Shown here in pieces: positions 49,677 to 58,830 of a stretch of 64,000 bases of DNA (its first letter is position 1; each line of letters begins with the position of its first letter). This DNA comes from Rhyacichthys aspro (lineage: Eukaryota; Chordata; Actinopteri; Gobiiformes; Rhyacichthyidae), in assembly GCA_036850595.1 (NCBI GenBank), contig CM072162.1, forward strand, positions 21,146,758 through 21,210,757, in the 5' to 3' direction. The position numbers and the translations under genes were made by a program. The notes below the pieces were generated by a model. It was given only the letters and a program-made list of their open reading frames with translations. It made no database searches and was not told the origin of the DNA.

Positions 49677-52600
49677 GTGAGTTCAACCTTTTTATGTTTT
49701 TAAATGATCCTCACTGATATATGTCATTGAGCAGATGCTGTTGTGCTTTATTTGGAAACCAGGAAGTGTACATTATTCTTGTTCTATTTATTGTTTGTAT
49801 AGTGTATATATTTTATAGTGAGTTAATGAGATGATATCAAAGAGGAAAACCCACAGTGATTATTGTTAATGCTAAAGATACCCATGAATTCCAGTGTTTA
49901 TAGCTTATGTTATCACCATGTAGTCACCTCTATGAACTCATACAGGGTTTAATAACTACTTTATAAATTCATTGGAACAAGAGACTTCTTTTTCAAACCA
50001 ATACCACTGTAAATGTATCTTTATACACCAGGTTTATTACCTGGACACATGGTGGTACTTACCTGGTGGTGGTAATGTCACACAGTGGACAACCCTCTTA
50101 TTCAATGTCTATGGCCATCTATAGTAACATAATAGTAAGTCCATACAGTCTGTCATCTTCCTGAAGGCCACTGTTTCTCATTTGGACATGTTCAGGGAGT
50201 TGTTAGCTGCTGGATAACTTTAGAATGACTCTGGTCTAAAGCAGTTCTGTTTCAAGTTAATGTAATGTGTAAAAACCATAAGAACAGAGATCAAACTGGG
50301 AATTGAACCTGGTTCTCTCTGTAATTACAATATTATTACCTCTAATATCATCTTATTACCTCACTACTACCATGCTATTACCAAGCTGTGACACCTATCA
50401 TTGTAATAAAAGTTAATACACACGTATTTCAAAATGATTGTTGTTCAGCAGATGTCTTTGTAGAGACCAAAGGTCAAGGTAAGATTCATTTGATTTTACA
50501 AATGTTTCTTTATAGTCACTGATTTTACTAAATTAAACATTTATTGACCTCTTTATTAAATACAGATGTTGCTGCTCCTAAACTGACTGTGGATCCACCG
50601 CTCATCAGTGAAACAGCCTCAGTTACATTAAACTGTCAGGCTCCAGTTTCTGTGTCTCACTGCTCGTTCTATTTTGGACAAACACCTCTCAAACACTTCT
50701 CATGTGTGTTTTCACTGACGGGACGTGAGCTGCTGTCGATGGTGAACCAACCCTCACCTGCAGAAGTCAGAGTATCATGTTTATATCTTAAATCAAAATG
50801 GTCTCCTCTCAGTAACGTGAACATCATCACTATTAGAAGTAAGTTGTGTTTTAAATCGAGAGGTGAGAACTGTGCAGGAACAAGAGACATTTGACTTTCA
50901 TCAAAAACAATTAGACTTCACTCTGAACACACTGTGTACAGGCTATAAGTCTGGACTTATTTTTCAAAAAATATGTTACAAAACTTCATGCAGTTAAATA
51001 GACCAACTTCTTTTAAAAAGTCAGATCAAAATATGTTCATTGTTTTAGTTTTGTCATTTACGTCCTCACAGTTCTTATCCCACAAAATGTTGTACTGAAG
51101 ATTAAAGTAAATACATCACCATAAAGTCCATATTTGAACTGTTCTGTTGTTGTTGCAGGTCTGTCTCGTCCTGGTTTAACTGTACATCCATCAGTGATCA
51201 CACAGACAGACTCTGTTACTCTCCACTGTCAGCCTCCAGCTTCTGTCTCTGTGTCTCAGTGTTATTTCTACATTAGTGGACGATCACTGGGGACTCCTGG
51301 ATGTGTCCAGACTCTGAGAGGCTCTGAGCTGCTGAACCAAGGTCCTCCTGCTGAGGTCCCAGTACAGTGTTATTACACTGTAGAGCGAGGAGAGACTAAT
51401 TCTCCATCTCCACACAGTGAGAAAAGATCTGTCACTGTTCACTGTAAGTTATGACTGGTTAAATTATTCTGAAGCTACTATTTAATAAAAAAAACATGCA
51501 TTTCTTTAAATCATTACTGAATTAACTCTAGAGTCACCAATTGTTTATTGATCACTTTATAATAAAGTTTATAATGTTAGCCCCTGGTGGTTCTAGTCGG
51601 TATTTCAGTGTTTGTAATTCTACCGCTAAAAACTCACATTTTTATTAAATCAAGACATAAACAAGTGATTACTAAATAAACAAGTCATTTACACCAACTA
51701 AATGGTTACCAGCTCCTTATGTTTCTTTTCTTCTAGGGTCAAAACCAACGATAAGTGTTCATCCTTATAGTGACCTCATTTACATTGTCTGCTCACTTCC
51801 TGATTCTGTGAAGAGTGATTCAAAATGTAACCTGTACTTTGGAGAATCAACCAAACCATCTGAAACAACAGAGAACAGAGGCCCAATTTGCTGGTTTACT
51901 TTTTCTGTGAATAATTTTCTGACAAATGTCAATAAGTTCCAGATAAAACACATCAGCTGTGATTATGGTTCAGAGAGTGGACTTGGTGCTTGGTCTCCTC
52001 GCAGTGATGGATACAACTTGAAAGGTGCGTCAGAAGATATGACATTAGACTTTGTTATTGTCTCTAAAACAACTTTGTCTTTTGCAGCTCTCATGAATAT
52101 ATCAGAGCCAAACCAACCCCATGTGACCACAGCTTTATTAGACTCAGTGACGACCACAAACACAGACACAGAGGCTCCCAGTTCAGGTAACCAGTCACTG
52201 CTGGGTATGTTTGATAAAATAAATAAATACATAATACAATTAACATAACATACAATAACCAATGTATTATTTAAATTAAAAACTAATTAAAAAGATAATC
52301 AACATAAATTAAAATGCATGTATTGACTATAGTCAAGCAGGTTCCTGTCACTGAGACAAAGCTGGATGAGCAAACGAGTAAGTTATGTCTTTATTTTCTT
52401 ATTATTATTTTTATTTAGGTGTCCAGAGACATGTTCAGGTGAATAAGTGACTCTAAAAAGCCAACAGTGAATGAATGAGAGACTGAATGGTTGTCTGTCT
52501 CTAAGTGTTAGTCCTGTAACCAAGGTGTACCCCGCCTCAGGCACATCTGCTGGGATAGGCTCCAGTCACCTCTGACCTCTAACGAGACTCAGCAGAAGAA

Positions 52601-55600
52601 GTAAATTAAATATTTATTTTTATTTTATAGATTTGGATATTGAAACCCGACCTGTTACATCCTCCACTGGAGCCATAACCAAGACTCATTTAACAACAGG
52701 TAAAAAGTGATTAAGTAACTCCCTTTAATTTTTACCTCATTCAGAAATCTGTCTTAATTTCCTAGCAACAGAGATGTCTCTATAGCAACAGGTGGCTAGT
52801 AATTAAGCTCAAAATTGTACCATGTGACTTTAAATGAGTGATAGATGTCACAATCAGAGCATCAAGATGAGAGACCCCAGTGTTGTTCAACTCTAGACTC
52901 ACTTTGACGTATATCTGTCAGAGTTTAAACTTTAGGACAGTCTTACTTTGACCATAGTTCATGGATGGCTTATTACACCACGATCTGAATTACTAATGGC
53001 CATTTACTCAAAAGGTTTTACTTGAGTTTCTTCTGCTGTTTGTGACCCATAAAGCAGTTGAACTATGACCTCATAGGTTCTGTGATTGTTTCTGACCAAT
53101 GGGTGCAAAGGTGGGACAAAGCAGTGACTTCAAATTATTATTTTTTTAGCTGATTTGAAGATTATGTCACTGCAATACCTCAAGTGTCCACACGGGTAGT
53201 GTGTTCAAACTCTGTTGCTCGTTTGAACTCCTCTCCGGTTGACACTCATGATCCAGTTGAATTGTAGACTGTGATGATTGATGTATAATAAAGACTGCCC
53301 TCTACCCTGACACTTATTCCACCAGTGGCCAGTCGAGGTATTGCATCGAGCTCAACATAAAAGAGACGCCTTGTTCTTTGTGCTGCAGCTGGATTCTCAC
53401 AAGATTTTGGAGTTTCCAAATTCACATAAATCCATCTCGTATCACTCCAAACAAACAGCTTGAGTGGCTCACCAGACTCTTGTGACCAATGATGTTGCAG
53501 CACGAACAGGAAGAGGAGGGTTTTTAATTTGACAAAGCAACAAGCGCTCTCTTCTCCTCTTTGTTTTCAACATGGCTACAACAAAAGACGTTAGCGTTGA
53601 CGCTGCTATCGAATCAGTTTTATCAGAAGTAGAGAGGATTTGTTCTGTGAAAGAAGAAGAGTGTTATGTTATATCGTTGCTGTGACTGGTTAAAGAAACC
53701 TCATGGAGTCAGATACTAGTCGGTGCTTCATCCAATCAACACCAAGTTTTTGACAGAAGGCGCCTCCCTTTTGCAAACACTTTCAACAGAAGCCTTCCAG
53801 ATGGTTCTGTGAAACAGACTATGTTCTGTAGAGCAGTTCAATCTGGAGGAGTCAGGTTACATGTGTACACATACTGTAAAATGTAAAATAAATGGATGGA
53901 AATTAACCTCCTGGTGGTTCTGGAGGGTATTGCAATGTTGGTGTTTGTAATTCTACAAGACTGTTATTGTTTATGTGTCTTTAGTTCATCCTCTCAGACC
54001 AACCTTTAAGGACATTATGAAGGAGACACCTCTACAGCCCGAGTCAAGTGAGAAAAATATGAACTTCACTGTATTGTATTATCAACAACAAAGCCTTAAT
54101 ATGTTTATTGTTTCCAGGAAATTCATCTTCTTCTAGTAATCCTTCTACATCATCAAGTCTCACAGTTTATCATTAAACCATTTACAGACATCGTTGACTC
54201 ATTTTTTAGTATCTTTATTGTAAATAAAAGCAGAGGTACACAGCATCTACTACGTTGTTGAAGAAGTGAGACTGTTTTTGTTCCAAACAGAAACTCTGAT
54301 CTGGAAGATGGTGATACTGGTGTCTGTCTGTGGACTGACTGTGGGCAGTGTCCTGTTGGTCCTGGCCTTTTTCTGCACAAAACAAATAAAAGGTAAGAAC
54401 TATCTCCAGTGTATTCTGCTGCTTATTAACCATCATAAACATCTAAGAGTGTTCTCCAAACTGTTCTGGTCTGATTTTCATTTTTTCTTTAGAAATAAGT
54501 TTCCCGAAACGGTAAGAAGTTGATGTTTTATACTTCAGGTACCTAGACGCTCTTTGGTTTCACTCAGCTTTTCTTGTGTATGTGTCAAATAGGTACGTTT
54601 CACTTCCACCGATCGGTTTACAGTAACAGACAAGGATTTAGAGAAAAGACTCCAGTTGTACACTTAAGTAACCGATTTATTGGACGAATAAATTAAGCAA
54701 AAAAACAGTCTAATGTATTAAAATCTTTATGAAACTCTTAGGCCTGAGCTGTTTGTTTACACTCAGACTCTGACAAAGGGCTGTGATTGGTCAAACAGAA
54801 TCACGTGATAAAAATATTTGTCCAAAACGTCTCAACTTTTGAAATCCTCTAAGAGACATAAAACAAACTGAACCAGCTTTGAGGAAGAGTTAGCCCACAG
54901 CCCCCTCTCTTACCTCTTTTATACCGACCAGGCTTTAATCGACCACAAAAATATCTATGTTTCCAAAAAATAGGAAGAGGAATAGCTGGATCATCTTTGC
55001 AAACCGTGACGTCATTTTCTTTTCGAGCCCGGTGACATGATCTTATGAATATGTTGAAGTTTGGTCCACATTTAGAGACTGTTTTGTCTCACACTGTAAA
55101 TATATAGGTTCGTTTACACTAATGGTATTTTTTACAGAACATTGTCCTTATCACTTGCATTGGATCATTACATCTTTGGAAATGATTAGCACTGAAACTC
55201 AAAAGTAGTCTATCGGCTGTGCCATGTTGTTGGCTGTTTTTGAACCTGTTGTGGGTTGAAAAAATCAGAAAATCAGTCAATATCAAAACTTAGAGTAGCC
55301 TACATCTATTTTTTTATTTCTTGTATCAAATGTTTTGTATAGTTTAACCCACTAAAACAATGTATTTCTTTTTTTTTAAGCTCACAAGGCAGTAACCCTG
55401 GTAATGTTCACAAACAGCACATTGACACAAATAAGACACATACAGAGAGTGTAATGTTTGTGTTTGTGTTTTCAGACGTCGAGGACACACAGGGTCCGGA
55501 CAGCAGTGGCGTGGTAAATAAAAGTGTTTTGTGTTGCTCTAACTTTATTAATACCTTAAACCAGACATGTCCAAAGTCAGGGTCGGGGGCCAAAAAAAGG

Positions 55601-57456
55601 CACAAATGAGATTTTATGTGGCCCTCAGCTTCAGTGATAAAAAGTAATGTTTATGAACCCAACAGCAGCAGATCCGTCACACAGCATTAATATACAGGTA
55701 CAAATACATCTAAAACCTGTTCAGATCCAACTAAAACCTGCTCAAATCTATCTAAAACCTGTTCAAATCCAGATAAACTGTTCAACGGCATCTAAAACCT
55801 GCTCAAATCCAACTAAAACCTGTTCAAATCTATCTAAAACCTGCTCAAATAAAAACCTGCTCAAATCCAACTAAAACCTGTTCAAATCTACTAAACCTGC
55901 TCAAATCCAACTAAAACCTGCTCAAATCCAACTAAACCTGTTAAACTAAAACCTGCTCAAATCCAACTAAAACCTGCTCAAATCCAACTAAAACCTGTTC
56001 AAATCTATCTAAAACCTGCTCAAATCCAACTAAAACCTGTTCAAATCTAGCTAAAACCTGCTCAAATCCAACTAAAACCTGTTCAAATGTATCTAAAACC
56101 TGTTCAAATCTATCTAAGACATGTTCAAATCTATCTAAGACATGTTCAAATCTATCTAAAACCTGCTCAAATCCAACTAAAACCTGTTCAAATGTATCTA
56201 AAACCTGTTCAAATCTATCTAAGACATGTTCAAATCTATCTAAAACCTGCTCAAATCCAACTAAAACCTGTTCAAATCTATCTAAGACATGTTCAAATCT
56301 ATCTAAAACCTGCTCAAATCCAATTAAAATCTGTTGAAAGCCAACAAAAAACTGTTCAAATCCAAATAAACCCTCTTCAGATTTAAATAAAACCTGTTCA
56401 AATCCAACAAAAACCTAGCAGAATAAGAATAACATCAGAAGACACTATCGGACATTTTCCTCTGATCAAGTGTGGCCCTCGCAGTAAAAAGTTTGGACAC
56501 CGCTGCCTTAAACTCTGCACATTAGCTGTTAAATGAGAAGATCTATTTGTCTTTTCTGTAATAAAGCCTCTGACTGGTGCAGTGTACAGTGTGATCACCT
56601 CAGTTCCTGCAGAAGCCGAACCATCGACCGGTGAGCTCCTCTGCTTTTCTGTTTTGGTTTGTAAACTACACCACACTTCATTTTTCGTCTGAAGAGTTCA
56701 TCTTTTTTTCCGTCAGGTTCTAAGACTGTGGACAGAAAAAAGCCAAACAGAAAGAAAAATGCAGATGAGAACGAGGCAAGTCAGTTTATTAAAAAATGAT
56801 TAGGTCTAGATGGAGACTTTCCTGGGTCCTGAATATCTTTTTTGTGACTTTTTTTCTTCAATCTGTTGTATCTTTAAAAAAAAAAGAGAGGGGCTTTAAA
56901 ATGATACCATAAGTTATTGAGGCCTTTCTGTCTTCCTGTCTGCTCTCCAAAAATGTACATTTTATGGGCAAATATTTACAGTATACATCATAATTTTAAA
57001 TAACTTTTGATTTTCATCCTAAAAACTGATCTCTATGCATTAGTCTGGTCCCTGTCAATCTGAGCCATAGTAGATTAATGGTTATGATTAAAGGAATGAT
57101 TAAAGGGGTTCAGTTTTTATCATGTATAAATGGCAAATGGTGAACAGAATGAAACCTCAGTGACCTTTAAGGTGTGAGGTTGAACAGGTAAAAATAGGTT
57201 TGGGCTCCTTATTTGGCAAGCAACAGGTCACCATTTTCCCGTTAGCGTGTTGTAAATGCATCAACCTAATAATAACCTTCTTTAACCTGTAAAGTGGAAC
57301 AGATATTACCACAGATGCTGTTTAAGATGTATAATTGTTTGGTTTTTTTTCTCTTTCTAGAACCCATATCATGTTTATGCCTCTATCGCTTTTGAGCCGA
57401 CTTCAGTAACAGTGAATGATCAGTTTTACAGCTCTCTACAAATGATGGACAACTGA
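49643..57456 (+). CDS. Teleost immune-type receptor: three Ig-like domains, TM segment, tyrosine-motif tail
   Basis: Spliced model of 17 exons: 49643-49676, 50449-50478, 50566-50838, 51159-51443, 51737-52024, 52088-52186, 52333-52377, 52631-52699, 53985-54047, 54118-54135, 54291-54392, 54493-54511, 55381-55400, 55476-55513, 56567-56630, 56717-56775, 57361-57456. The sum is 1,602 bases, 533 codons plus stop, in frame throughout. Junctions are phase 1 up to the transmembrane exon, as usual for Ig-family genes. Layout: signal peptide (about 1-20), Ig-like domains (22-112, 113-207, 208-303), Ser/Thr-rich stem (304-401), transmembrane segment (about 408-430, no charged residue inside), tail (431-533) with YSVI (Y468), YASI (Y508) and YSSL (Y525). 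The ATG has a good context (G at -3 and +4). Likely a leukocyte surface receptor with inhibitory-type signalling; ligand unknown. The exact family name is not established by sequence reading alone. Confidence 0.8.
50449..50478 (+). CDS. Receptor exon 2: 30-base microexon
   Basis: Acceptor ttgttcag, donor AAG|GTAAGA. Encodes about TDVFVETKGQ, the expected signal-cleavage region. A second AG three bases on (exon start 50452) gives a NAGNAG choice that only removes one residue. Confidence 0.6.
50566..50838 (+). CDS. Receptor exon 3: Ig-like domain 1
   Basis: One whole domain on one 273-base exon, phase 1-1, acceptor tttattaaatacag, donor GAA|GTAAGT. Cysteines at residues 45, 54, 68 and 93: the outer pair (TLNC and VSCLY) fits the B and F strands; the inner pair is extra. 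The PAEVRVSCLY motif before the F strand is shared with domain 2. Confidence 0.85.
51159..51443 (+). CDS. Receptor exon 4: Ig-like domain 2
   Basis: 285 bases, phase 1-1, acceptor gttgttgttgcag, donor CACT|GTAAGT. Cysteines at 136, 147, 161 and 183 with the same spacing as domain 1. SVTLHC, SVSQCYFY and PAEVPVQCYY blocks are the clearest family signature in the gene. Domains 1 and 2 look like an internal duplication. Confidence 0.88.
51737..52024 (+). CDS. Receptor exon 5: Ig-like domain 3
   Basis: 288 bases, phase 1-1, acceptor tttcttttcttctag, donor AAAG|GTGCGT. Four cysteines again (226, 238, 259, 282), but sequence is much more diverged from domains 1 and 2 (IYIVCSLPDS, SKCNLYFG, HISCDYGSE). 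Membrane-proximal domain. Confidence 0.8.
52088..52186 (+). CDS. Receptor exon 6: stem
   Basis: 99 bases, phase 1-1, acceptor ttttgcag, donor CAG|GTAACC. Encodes a Thr/Ser-rich stretch with an N-glycosylation sequon NIS (residue 307) and many potential O-glycosylation sites. Confidence 0.7.
52333..52377 (+). CDS. Receptor exon 7: stem (45 bases)
   Basis: Phase 1-1; encodes about VKQVPVTETKLDEQT. The donor ACGA|GTAAGT is good, but the acceptor (ttgactatag) has a poor pyrimidine tract, so this exon may be optional; skipping keeps the frame. Confidence 0.5.
52419..52612 (+). repeat. 3' part of a widespread fish repeat in receptor intron 7
   Basis: gaatggttgtctgtctctaa, aaggtgtaccccgcctc and gctgggataggctccag in order match the downstream part of the same common fish repeat family as 5655-5712. 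It lies just upstream of exon 8 and ends about 18 bases before its acceptor. Confidence 0.6.
52631..52699 (+). CDS. Receptor exon 8: stem (69 bases)
   Basis: Phase 1-1, acceptor tttattttatag, donor ACAG|GTAAAA. Encodes NLDIETRPVTSSTGAITKTH plus LTT; Thr-rich. The interspersed repeat at 52419-52612 directly abuts the acceptor region and may have supplied part of it. Confidence 0.65.
53240..53900. mobile_element. Probable transposon relic in receptor intron 8
   Basis: The interval contains an ATG-initiated 37-codon frame (53572-53685: MATTKDVSVDAAIESVLSEV...) that resembles the start of helicase-like proteins carried by fish transposons, then a stop. No further helicase motifs follow. Flanking sequence is GC-richer than the intron. 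Boundaries and class are not determined; the likeness is from memory. Confidence 0.35.
53985..54047 (+). CDS. Receptor exon 9: stem (63 bases)
   Basis: Phase 1-1, acceptor ttatgtgtctttag, donor TCAA|GTGAGA. Encodes VHPLRPTFKDIMKETPLQPE plus S. It follows a short repeat (ctcctggtggttctgg, about 53909) that also occurs at about 51581 (gcccctggtggttctag). Confidence 0.65.
54118..54176 (+). CDS. Receptor exon 10: 18-base stem microexon or alternative terminal exon
   Basis: Acceptor ttattgtttccag. If the donor CTA|GTAATC (after 54135) is used it adds 18 in-frame bases (RNSSSS region with an NSS sequon). If not used, the frame continues through NPSTSSSLTVYH to a TAA at 54174-54176, ahead of the transmembrane exon. 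Both readings, and skipping the exon, keep the receptor frame, so this exon can switch between membrane and secreted forms. Confidence 0.5.
54223..54228 (+). terminator. Candidate internal polyadenylation signal
   Basis: AATAAA 47 bases after the in-frame TAA of extended exon 10 and 62 bases before the transmembrane exon. Its placement suits a short secreted transcript ending inside intron 10. Confidence 0.4.
54291..54392 (+). CDS. Receptor exon 11: transmembrane segment
   Basis: 102 bases, acceptor gtttttgttccaaacag, donor AAAG|GTAAGA. Encodes KTLIWK, then a 23-residue hydrophobic span MVILVSVCGLTVGSVLLVLA plus FFC, then TKQIK (positive-inside). No Lys/Arg/Asp within the span, so pairing with an ITAM adaptor through a membrane charge is not predicted. 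Confidence 0.85.
54493..54511 (+). CDS. Receptor exon 12: tail microexon (19 bases)
   Basis: Acceptor ttttttctttag, donor ACG|GTAAGA. Encodes EISFPK and leaves phase 2, which the next exon matches. Confidence 0.65.
55381..55400 (+). CDS. Receptor exon 13: tail microexon (20 bases)
   Basis: Acceptor with a long T-tract (ttcttttttttttaag), donor CTG|GTAATG. Enters phase 2, leaves phase 1, encoding RSQGSNP. A small SQGSNP exon is what I would expect in tails of related fish receptors. Confidence 0.65.
55476..55513 (+). CDS. Receptor exon 14: tail
   Basis: 38 bases, acceptor tttgtgttttcag, donor GTG|GTAAAT. Encodes DVEDTQGPDSSGV, acidic, leaving phase 0. Confidence 0.7.
55562..56505. mobile_element. 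hAT-like miniature element with 21-bp array, in receptor intron 14
   Basis: Left end cagacatgtccaaag, right end gtttggacaccgctg; inverted match. A perfect 8-bp target duplication ccttaaac flanks it (55554-55561 and 56506-56513). It begins 48 bases after exon 14 and ends 61 bases before exon 15. Removing it and one octamer leaves an intron of about 101 bases. Confidence 0.85.
55690..56412. repeat. 21-bp minisatellite (aaatctatctaaaacctgttc)
   Basis: About 34 units of the family repeat with ctgctc/ctgttc and catgttc variants, several units shortened. Internal to the element 55562-56505. Gives a false 99-codon plus frame. Confidence 0.9.
56567..56630 (+). CDS. Receptor exon 15: tail with first tyrosine motif
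   Basis: 64 bases, phase 0 to 1, acceptor cttttctgtaataaag, donor ACCG|GTGAGC. Encodes PLTGAVYSVITSVPAEAEPS plus T. YSVI (Y468) fits Yxx(I/V/L); Ala at Y-2 departs from the strict ITIM consensus. Confidence 0.8.
56717..56775 (+). CDS. Receptor exon 16: basic tail linker, GC donor
   Basis: 59 bases, acceptor ctttttttccgtcag, phase 1 to 0. Encodes a Lys/Arg-rich linker (SKTVDRKKPNRKKNADENE). The only donor that keeps the frame is GAG|GCAAGT, a good match to the consensus of rare GC-AG introns. Confidence 0.7.
57361..57456 (+). CDS. Receptor exon 17: last exon, two tyrosine motifs
   Basis: Acceptor tttttttctctttctag. Encodes NPYHVYASIAFEPTSVTVND, then QFYSSLQMMDN and TGA. YASI (Y508) and YSSL (Y525) are 17 residues apart, longer than a typical ITAM spacing. 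Confidence 0.85.
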   Translation, partial: NPYHVYASIAFEPTSVTVNDQFYSSLQMMDN

Positions 57457-58017
57457 CTGAAGCAACACCAAAATATGAACTACAGTGCAGTCTTTAAGGT
57501 GTTGTGAACGTATTAAGTTAATGTGAGTGGTTTTAATTGTGCTTTAACAGATATTTAGCATTTATGTACCTCCCTTTGTCCCAATTATGTTTCTGTTTAG
57601 ATTAATTTTTGCTCTAAACTGGGACTAAATCTAGTACTAATCATAACTTAATCTATATTTAAAAGCCTACGTCTAAAGACAGACCAGTGCTCACCATGTC
57701 TGACTCAATAACATTAGGCTTATTGTTGTTTTTGTATTATTTTTCATTTAAAACCAGCTTTTATACTGGTCTTTATGGGAGGAGTGCCACAGGGCAGCAC
57801 TCTTGCTCCCTAAGACTTTTATTGTTTCATGTTAAATACCTAAAGTGGTTTATCGCCTCTAAAAAACAAACAAACAAAAAAAGAAACCGACATTTCCAGT
57901 GATCTTCTGTTCTGCAGCTCTCTGAAAGTGAAAATGTTATTTTTAAAACCTTTTATGTTTGTCGTCACACGCGCTGCAAGTGTGACACCGCAAACACTTC
58001 TCTGCAAGAGTTCCTGC

Positions 58018-58023
58018 ATTAAA
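58018..58023 (+). terminator. Candidate polyadenylation signal of the receptor gene
   Basis: ATTAAA followed within 10-30 bases by a GT-rich stretch (ggtttctgtgtttttctgtgg-like). Gives a 3' UTR of about 0.6 kb. AATAAA at about 58130 and 58487 are alternatives. Confidence 0.35.
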
Positions 58024-58589
58024 CACTGGTTTCTGTGTTTTTCTGTGGATCAATGCTGAAAATATTACAAACTTTATTCTCGGTAAACAAAGTAAAACCT
58101 CAAATGAAGTCCATTTGTAACTTACAATACAATAAACTCCAGCTCACAACCATAAAAGTGCTGGGTATGAAATAATATAAAACGCAATAAAATTAAACGT
58201 GCATTAAAAAGTGTGATTTAAATACATTAAGAGAAACATTATAAGGGTTTAGCATATTATATTCACTGAGTTCACACAACAATTAACTTTTCGTAGCTGC
58301 ATATAATCACCATGTGCTTCACCGAGGCTGTAAACTGCTTTTTTACACCTGTATTGATGTCACTGTCTGCAATGTGTCAACTGTTAATATTATTTGTGTC
58401 AATTTGTTGTGAAAATGTGGTTAAGGTTTGAATTCTTTCCTGTGTTTGTAAGCCTCAAGACAAAGCTGTTGCACAAGGAACCTTTGAATAAACAGACAGG
58501 CTTCCTTTAATGCCACACCAACCCACTGCTAATATATTTAAAAATGATGCTTTGTGGGTGTATTTTCCGAAACACAGCCACTGCTATTT

Positions 58590-58830
58590 AAAGTCGGCAG
58601 TAACCACCTGGTCTCTTTATCTCTGGGAGCACTGTATTTTATCAGTCCTTGTGTGTTTTGGCCACTTTTCACCAGCTTCTAATGGAAATATGTGTGGTTT
58701 TGTTTCCAGCACCGACACTTTTTCTATAAAACATCTGGTGAGATTTTCCCTAAAAGCTCCATTAATTCTACAAAACGAACCACGTCAAAGAAACGCTTTA
58801 ATTAAGATGATTGCTTTCATACTTCTTGTA
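58590..58830 (+). repeat. Duplicated segment, partner of 61658-61921
   Basis: Blocks ctctgggagcactgta, ttttcaccagcttctaatgg, aaacatctggtgagatttt and accacgtcaaagaaacgctt are shared in order with 61658-61921. No element termini noticed, so it may be a segmental duplicate or a conserved element. Confidence 0.75.

Noticed and set aside
49628..49678. Upstream ATG before the receptor start
   Set aside because: It opens only a 16-codon frame, out of register with the receptor exons, and has a weaker context than 49643.
55647..56386. Plus-strand frames rich in KPVQIYL repeats inside the receptor gene
   Set aside because: They lie in the minisatellite of the element inserted in intron 14 and are not joined to receptor exons.
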